A DNA stretch of 9,843 nucleotides from Lutibacter sp. Its GTDB lineage: Bacteria; Bacteroidota; Bacteroidia; Flavobacteriales; Flavobacteriaceae. The position numbers and the translations under genes are program-made. A model generated the notes under the pieces. The model was given only the letters and a program-made list of their open reading frames with translations. It had not been told where the DNA came from and made no database searches. Below, in pieces: positions 4,594 through 9,843 of this stretch. The stretch spans positions 1-9,843 of the forward strand of contig JAUVOS010000088.1 in NCBI GenBank assembly GCA_030599055.1, in the 5' to 3' direction. Position 1 is the stretch's first letter, and each line of letters opens with the position of its first letter.

Positions 4594-7074
4594 CTATTCA
4601 ATATCTGTGCCATTTTCATTTTCATCAGTTTCAGGTTCTTCTTCATGAACTACTTTTGCAGCTGAAGCAATGGCGTCGTTTTCTTTTATGTTTATTAACC
4701 GAACTCCTTGCGTAGCTCTACCCATTACACGTAAATTTTTTACTTCCATACGAATTGTGATACCTGATTTATTGATTATCATGATATCATCTTCATCCGT
4801 AACATTTTTTATGGCGACTAAGTTACCTGTTTTTTCTGTAATATTAATGGTTTTTACTCCTTTACCACCTCTGTTGGTAATACGATAGTATTCTAAGCTG
4901 GATCGTTTGCCATATCCGTTTTCAGAGACCACTAATATATCGCTTTCATTGTCATTAATAGCAACCATTCCTATTACCTCATCGTCATCTCCAATTCTAA
5001 TACCACGTACACCCGATGCGGTACGACCCATTGGGCGTGTTTTAGATTCTTCAAAACGAATTGCTTTTCCTGATTTTGCAGCCAACATTATTTGACTATC
5101 ACCGGTCGTTAACTTAGCTTCTAATAATTCATCGCCCTCTTTAATAGTAATGGCGTTGATACCATTCGTTCTAGGTCTTGAGTATTGCTCGAGAGAAGTC
5201 TTTTTAACTTGTCCTTTTTTAGTTGCCATAATTACATAATGACTATTGACATAATCCTCATCTTTAAGATCTTGAGTAACCAAATACGCCATTACCTTAT
5301 CATCATTTTCGATATTGATAAGGTTTTGCATGGCGCGACCTTTCGCGGTTTTGTTACCTTCCGGAATTTCAAAAACGCGCATCCAAAAGACCTTTCCTTT
5401 CTGTGTAAAAATCAACATATATTGGTGATTGGTTGCCACGAACATCTTTTCTAAGAAATCTTCATTACGTGTTGCTACTCCTTTATGTCCTCGACCACCA
5501 CGATTTTGAACTTTATACTCATCTAAGTTGGTTCGTTTTACATAACCGGCATGTGATATGGTAACTAATACTTTAGAATTAGGAATCATATCTTCTATAT
5601 TTAATTCACCACCGGCATATTCAATTTCAGATCGTCTTTCATCACCATATTTATCTTTTACTTCAAGTAGTTCATCTTTTATGATTTGCATTCTACGTGG
5701 CTCATTATCTAAGATGTCTTTCCTGTCTTTTATATAATTCATGATTTCTTCATACTCTGAACGAAGTTTATCTTGTTCAAGACCTGTTAACTGTCTCAAA
5801 CGCATCTCTACAATTGCCTTCGCTTGTATTTCAGATAAGTCAAAACGTTGTATTAGTTTTTCACGAGCTTCATCTGCGTTAGAAGAGGAGCGAATCAATT
5901 GGATTACTTCATCAATGTTATCTGATGCAATAATTAAGCCTTCTAAAATATGTGCTCTTTTTTCTGCTTTGTCCAATTCAAATTTAGTTCGTCGTACCAC
6001 CACTTCATGTCTGTGTTCTACAAAGTAATGTATGAGTTGTTTTAAATTTAATTGTTCAGGACGTCCATTTACTAAGGCTACATTATTGACACTAAATGAA
6101 GTTTGTAAAGCAGTGTATTTGAATAGTTTATTTAATACAACATTAGGAATTGCATCACGTTTTAAAGTATAGACAATACGCATTCCTTTCCGATCTGATT
6201 CATCACGGATATTTGATATTCCTTCTAGTCTCTTTTCATTAACCATATCAGCCGTTTTCTTAATCATGTCAGCCTTGTTCACTTGATATGGTATTTCGGT
6301 AACGATAATCGTTTCGCGCCCTTTTATTTCTTCTATTCTAGCTTTTGCACGCATTACAACACGCCCACGCCCTGTATGAAAGGCGTCTTTTACACCTTCG
6401 TAGCCATAAATGATACCACCTGTTGGAAAATCGGGTGCTTTGATGTATTCCATCAGTTCATCTATTTCTATAGCCTTGTTATCTATATAGGCGATAGTTC
6501 CATTGATTACTTCTGTTAGATTATGGGGTGCCATATTCGTAGCCATTCCAACCGCAATACCCGAAGCTCCATTAACCAATAAAGTAGGAATACGTGTTGG
6601 TAATACTGTTGGCTCGTATAAAGTATCATCGAAATTTAATTTATGATCCACAGTATCTTTCTCAATATCACCCAACATATCTTCTGATATCTTTTTCATA
6701 CGGGCTTCTGTATAACGCATGGCTGCAGGATTGTCACCATCTATAGAACCAAAGTTTCCTTGCCCATCGACCATTAGATATCGTACACTCCAAGGTTGTG
6801 CCATACGCACCATAGAATCATAGACCGATGTATCGCCATGTGGATGATACTTTCCTAAAACCTCTCCTACTATTCTAGCTGATTTTTTATAGCCTCCTGT
6901 TGCTTTAATACCTAGTTCGTGCATGCCAAATAAAACCCTGCGATGTACGGGTTTTAAACCATCTCTTACATCGGGTAGCGCACGCGATACAATTACCGAC
7001 ATTGAGTAATCAATGTAGGCAGATTTCATCTGTTCCTCAATATTAACAGGTATTATTTTCTCTCCACTATTCAT
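4594..7074 (-). CDS. gyrA: DNA gyrase subunit A
   Basis: This is an 826-residue catalytic subunit of type IIA topoisomerase gyrase. With GyrB (not in the window) it cuts, passes and rejoins DNA to introduce negative supercoils. The breakage-reunion domain (about 1-490) contains the catalytic Tyr121 in AAMRYTEAR and the quinolone-resistance region HPHGDTSVYDSMVRMAQP. Thr82 and Asp86 correspond to E. coli Ser83 and Asp87; Thr82 is also the wild-type residue I know from Flavobacterium psychrophilum, so no resistance change is evident. The coiled-coil tower spans about 360-470. The C-terminal beta-pinwheel (about 498-805) carries a GyrA-box variant QNRGGRG (523-529), which favours GyrA over ParC, and a similar NRGGKG at 734-739. 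The tail 811-826 is acidic. The ATG at 7074 gives the standard N-terminus (EKIIPVNIEEQMKSAYIDYSMSVIVSRALPD) and the stop is TAG. Confidence 0.98.
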   Translation of the reverse strand: MNSGEKIIPVNIEEQMKSAYIDYSMSVIVSRALPDVRDGLKPVHRRVLFGMHELGIKATGGYKKSARIVGEVLGKYHPHGDTSVYDSMVRMAQPWSVRYLMVDGQGNFGSIDGDNPAAMRYTEARMKKISEDMLGDIEKDTVDHKLNFDDTLYEPTVLPTRIPTLLVNGASGIAVGMATNMAPHNLTEVINGTIAYIDNKAIEIDELMEYIKAPDFPTGGIIYGYEGVKDAFHTGRGRVVMRAKARIEEIKGRETIIVTEIPYQVNKADMIKKTADMVNEKRLEGISNIRDESDRKGMRIVYTLKRDAIPNVVLNKLFKYTALQTSFSVNNVALVNGRPEQLNLKQLIHYFVEHRHEVVVRRTKFELDKAEKRAHILEGLIIASDNIDEVIQLIRSSSNADEAREKLIQRFDLSEIQAKAIVEMRLRQLTGLEQDKLRSEYEEIMNYIKDRKDILDNEPRRMQIIKDELLEVKDKYGDERRSEIEYAGGELNIEDMIPNSKVLVTISHAGYVKRTNLDEYKVQNRGGRGHKGVATRNEDFLEKMFVATNHQYMLIFTQKGKVFWMRVFEIPEGNKTAKGRAMQNLINIENDDKVMAYLVTQDLKDEDYVNSHYVIMATKKGQVKKTSLEQYSRPRTNGINAITIKEGDELLEAKLTTGDSQIMLAAKSGKAIRFEESKTRPMGRTASGVRGIRIGDDDEVIGMVAINDNESDILVVSENGYGKRSSLEYYRITNRGGKGVKTINITEKTGNLVAIKNVTDEDDIMIINKSGITIRMEVKNLRVMGRATQGVRLINIKENDAIASAAKVVHEEEPETDENENGTDIE

Positions 7075-7322
7075 GTTATATAGTTATTAATTTAGATTAA
7101 AAATTAAGATACGCAATTTACAATTTTTCATGTTTTTTAACAGTATTTTTTGTACTTGTTTTTGGAGTACTTATTAACAATTAACTAAACATATTAATTG
7201 CTTTAAATAATTGATACACAGCAATAAATGAATAAATCATATTGATAAGATAAATTAAATAATATTTTTAACTTTTTAGAATCAAAAAAAGACCTAATTT
7301 TACATGATAAAAAAACGGATAA
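7075..7322. promoter_or_regulatory. Shared divergent upstream region of gyrA and clpC
   Basis: These 248 bases are strongly AT-rich and must carry both promoters. For clpC, TTG at 7242-7244 is followed after 18 nt by TATTTTTA (7263-7270), 7 of 8 bases of TAnnTTTG, about 50 bases before the ATG. TAATTTTA (7295-7302) is a second, closer candidate. For gyrA, the best minus-strand match is TATGTTTA (7193-7186), also 7 of 8, without a good -33. No gene, Shine-Dalgarno sequence or riboswitch-like structure was seen. Confidence 0.4.
7178..7200. promoter_or_regulatory. Inverted repeat in the gyrA-clpC intergenic region
   Basis: CAATTAA (7178-7184) and TTAATTG (7194-7200) form a perfect 7-bp dyad with a 9-nt spacer. 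The spacer contains TAAACATA, the best candidate gyrA -7 element on the minus strand, so a protein bound to the dyad could affect gyrA. In AT-rich DNA such dyads arise by chance, so this is only a candidate operator. Confidence 0.2.
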
Positions 7323-9843
7323 ATGCACGAAAATTTTTCACCAAAAGTAAAAGATGTTATTGCTTTTAGCAAGGAAGAAGCTTTACGATTGGGACACGAT
7401 TATATAGGTACAGAACACTTATTGTTGGGAATTCTACGACAAGGAGAAGGGAGGGCTATGGCAATTTTAAATTCACTAGAATATGATTTGGAACACCTAC
7501 GGGTCAGACTAGAAGGTATTAGCCCAACAAAAAGTGGTGTGACACAAAATCTCAATAGAAATTTGCATTTGACCAAGCAAGCTGATAAAGCCTTAAAAAC
7601 AACTTTTTTAGAAGCTAAATTGTATAGAGATAATGCGATAAACACGGCTCATTTACTCTTATGTATTCTCCGCAATGACAACGATCCAGTAGCCAAAATT
7701 CTTTATAATGATAACACTTCGTATGCGGTAGTACGTAGTGAGTATAAGTCTCTGTTCAAATCAGAAACTGATGATAATGCTTCAAGGGCTGATTTTCCTT
7801 CTGAAGAAGGCGGGAAAATGGAAGAACAACCAAAAAAACCTTTTGAACCGAGTAAAAAACAACCGAGAAAGAAATCTAAAACACCTGTTCTAGATAATTT
7901 TGGTCGTGATTTAACGGTATTAGCAATAAAAGACATGTTAGATCCTGTTGTCGGTAGAAAAAAGGAAATAGAACGTGTTTCACAAATTTTAAGCAGACGT
8001 AAAAAAAATAATCCAATGCTAATTGGTGAACCAGGAGTTGGTAAATCAGCCATAGCTGAAGGTTTAGCTTTACGGATTGTACAACGCAAAGTTTCTCGTA
8101 TTTTATTTAACAAACGAATTGTTTCTCTTGATTTGGCTAGTCTCGTAGCCGGTACTAAATATCGTGGACAATTTGAAGAGCGTATGAAAGCACTTATGAA
8201 TGAGCTTCAAAAGAATGATGATATTATCCTTTTTATTGATGAAATTCATACCATTGTCGGTGCAGGAGGAGCAACGGGTTCTTTAGATGCATCAAATATG
8301 CTAAAACCTGCTCTCGCAAGAGGTGAGTTGCAGTGTATTGGAGCCACTACTTTGGATGAATACCGACAATATATTGAAAAAGATGGTGCTTTGGAACGTC
8401 GTTTTCAAAAAATAATGATCGAACCTACTTCTATTGAAGAAACCATTGAGATTCTTCACAATATTAAAGACAAATATGAAGACCACCATAATGTTACTTT
8501 TACGGATGAAGCTATTGAAGCTTGTGTAAAATTGACAAATCGCTATATGACAGAACGTTTTCTTCCGGATAAAGCCATAGATGCCATGGATGAAGCGGGT
8601 TCTCGTATTCATATCACAAATATTGTTGTTCCCAAGGAAGTCCTTGCGTTAGAAGAGGAATTAGAACTCATTAAAATAAAAAAGACAAAGGCAGTTACAA
8701 CCCAAAAATATGAAGAGGCTGCTCGTTTACGTGATGATGAAAAACGACTAGAAATGGAATTGCAAGAAGCCCAAAAAAAATGGGAAGAAGCCTCTAAGTT
8801 ACATCGCGAAATCGTTACTGAAGACAATGTTGCTGAAGTAGTGTCTATGATGACCGGTATTCCTGTAACTAGAGTGGTAGAAGCTGAAAGTAGTCGTTTA
8901 AAAGATCTACCACAACTAATTAAAAGTAAAGTAATTGGCCAAGATGAGGCTGTTGAAAAAGTTGTAAAAGCCATACAACGAAATAGAGTTGGTCTTAAAG
9001 ATCCTAACAAACCTATTGGTTCCTTTATATTTTTAGGTCAAACAGGTGTGGGAAAAACACAATTAGCCAAAGTACTTTCTAGAGAATTATTTGATTCGGA
9101 CGATTCGCTGATACGTGTTGATATGAGTGAGTATATGGAAAAATTTGCTGTTTCACGTTTGATTGGAGCACCTCCGGGATATGTCGGCTATGAAGAAGGA
9201 GGACAACTCACCGAAAAAGTGCGTCGTAAACCGTATTCTGTAGTATTGTTAGATGAAATTGAAAAAGCACATCCCGATGTTTTTAATACCTTATTGCAAA
9301 TATTAGATGACGGCTTTATTACAGACAGTCTCGGTAGGCGTATCGATTTTAGGAATACCATTATTATCATGACTTCTAACATTGGTACGCGTCAGCTCAA
9401 AGATTTTGGTCAAGGTGTAGGTTTTGGAACTTCTGCTAAAAAAGAACAAGCTGAAAGTCATGCAAAAAGTGTCATTGAAAATGCGATGAAAAAAAGTTTT
9501 GCTCCAGAGTTTTTAAATCGTATTGACGATGTGATTGTATTCAATGCATTGGAACGAGAATCCATCCATAAAATCATTGATATTGAGCTAGAAATGTTGT
9601 TTGATAGAGTAAAAGATTTAGATTACGACCTCAAACTAACAGATGCCGCTAAGGATTTTGTAGCAGATAAAGGTTTTGATAAAAAATACGGTGCACGTCC
9701 CTTAAAACGTGCTATTCAAAAATATGTGGAAGATGCTTTGGCAGAAAAAATTGTCAATTCAAAGCTTAAAGAAGGAGATCGTATTGTAATGGATTTAGAT
9801 AAAGAGAAGGAAGCACTTACTATTGAAATTATCAGAGAAAAAA
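7323..9843 (+). CDS. clpC: ATP-dependent Clp protease ATP-binding subunit ClpC (3' end outside window)
   Basis: This is a Hsp100/ClpC unfoldase that feeds substrates to the ClpP peptidase in the cytoplasm. 840 codons are present in one open frame, and perhaps 5-15 residues plus the stop are missing. In order: two Clp N-domain repeats (about 1-145, GHDYIGTEHLLLGIL and INTAHLLLCIL); a charged Lys/Glu-rich linker (about 150-189); AAA+ module 1 with Walker A GEPGVGKS (235-242) and Walker B FIDE (Asp306, Glu307); a UVR motif (about 462-485, YEEAARLRDDEKRLEMEL); and AAA+ module 2 with Walker A GQTGVGKT (572-579) and Walker B LLDE (Asp644, Glu645). The VGF tripeptide (699-701) is the ClpP-docking loop. 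UVR, VGF and the lack of a long ClpB middle domain identify ClpC rather than ClpB. A TAA stop (7320-7322) directly precedes the ATG in frame and fixes the start. The gene is divergent from gyrA. Confidence 0.96.
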   Translation, partial: MHENFSPKVKDVIAFSKEEALRLGHDYIGTEHLLLGILRQGEGRAMAILNSLEYDLEHLRVRLEGISPTKSGVTQNLNRNLHLTKQADKALKTTFLEAKLYRDNAINTAHLLLCILRNDNDPVAKILYNDNTSYAVVRSEYKSLFKSETDDNASRADFPSEEGGKMEEQPKKPFEPSKKQPRKKSKTPVLDNFGRDLTVLAIKDMLDPVVGRKKEIERVSQILSRRKKNNPMLIGEPGVGKSAIAEGLALRIVQRKVSRILFNKRIVSLDLASLVAGTKYRGQFEERMKALMNELQKNDDIILFIDEIHTIVGAGGATGSLDASNMLKPALARGELQCIGATTLDEYRQYIEKDGALERRFQKIMIEPTSIEETIEILHNIKDKYEDHHNVTFTDEAIEACVKLTNRYMTERFLPDKAIDAMDEAGSRIHITNIVVPKEVLALEEELELIKIKKTKAVTTQKYEEAARLRDDEKRLEMELQEAQKKWEEASKLHREIVTEDNVAEVVSMMTGIPVTRVVEAESSRLKDLPQLIKSKVIGQDEAVEKVVKAIQRNRVGLKDPNKPIGSFIFLGQTGVGKTQLAKVLSRELFDSDDSLIRVDMSEYMEKFAVSRLIGAPPGYVGYEEGGQLTEKVRRKPYSVVLLDEIEKAHPDVFNTLLQILDDGFITDSLGRRIDFRNTIIIMTSNIGTRQLKDFGQGVGFGTSAKKEQAESHAKSVIENAMKKSFAPEFLNRIDDVIVFNALERESIHKIIDIELEMLFDRVKDLDYDLKLTDAAKDFVADKGFDKKYGARPLKRAIQKYVEDALAEKIVNSKLKEGDRIVMDLDKEKEALTIEIIREK

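Noticed and set aside
4670..6519. Plus-strand open frames of 62-95 codons inside gyrA
   Set aside because: They are antisense to a fully conserved GyrA frame and have low-complexity Ser/Ile/Phe-rich translations with no recognisable domain.
7178..7200. CIRCE (HrcA) operator for clpC
   Set aside because: The spacer length agrees but the arms do not resemble TTAGCACTC/GAGTGCTAA.
7400..9382. Minus-strand open frames of 64-136 codons inside clpC
   Set aside because: They are antisense to the intact ClpC reading frame, whose Walker, UVR and VGF motifs are all in frame; their translations are not protein-like.
7323..9843. Possible frameshift in clpC
   Set aside because: I checked the frame at the start, at both Walker A motifs (8025, 9036) and at the window end; all agree, so the gene is only cut by the window edge.

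Overview
The window looks like ordinary chromosomal core DNA of a member of the Bacteroidota, most likely class Flavobacteriia. Four things point there: the AT-rich sequence, the absence of Shine-Dalgarno sequences before the starts, several upstream matches to the Bacteroidota -7 promoter motif TAnnTTTG, and protein sequences of flavobacterial type. These include GyrA with Thr82/Asp86/Tyr121 numbering, a 542-residue MCC-like carboxyltransferase, and a signal-peptide/coiled-coil protein ending SRARALEREQVLNRKLQDELNK. I recognised families by reading the proteins; no database was searched.

Layout. Positions 1-139 hold a short GC-richer tract packed with small hairpins. Next, all on the minus strand and read from right to left, come gyrA (7074-4594), a secreted TPR protein (4547-3249), ruvX/yqgF (3180-2770), a membrane coiled-coil protein of unknown function (2693-2091) and an acyl-CoA carboxylase beta subunit (1768-140). 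A strong intrinsic terminator at 3195-3230 closes the gyrA-TPR transcription unit, so ruvX probably starts a new one. Candidate promoters lie before ruvX, before the coiled-coil gene and before the carboxylase gene. On the right, clpC runs on the plus strand from 7323 and leaves the window almost complete. It is divergent from gyrA across a 248-base AT-rich shared upstream region.

The genes are housekeeping functions rather than one pathway: DNA supercoiling (GyrA), protein quality control (ClpC with ClpP), 16S rRNA maturation or junction resolution (RuvX), branched-chain or short-chain acyl-CoA carboxylation, and two cell-envelope proteins without a known role. I found no mobile element, CRISPR array, rRNA, tRNA or defence cassette, and no sign of an undescribed multi-gene system. 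The items most worth a second look are non-coding: a palindrome-based repeat present twice, flanking the carboxylase gene, and the compact terminator/promoter junction in front of ruvX.
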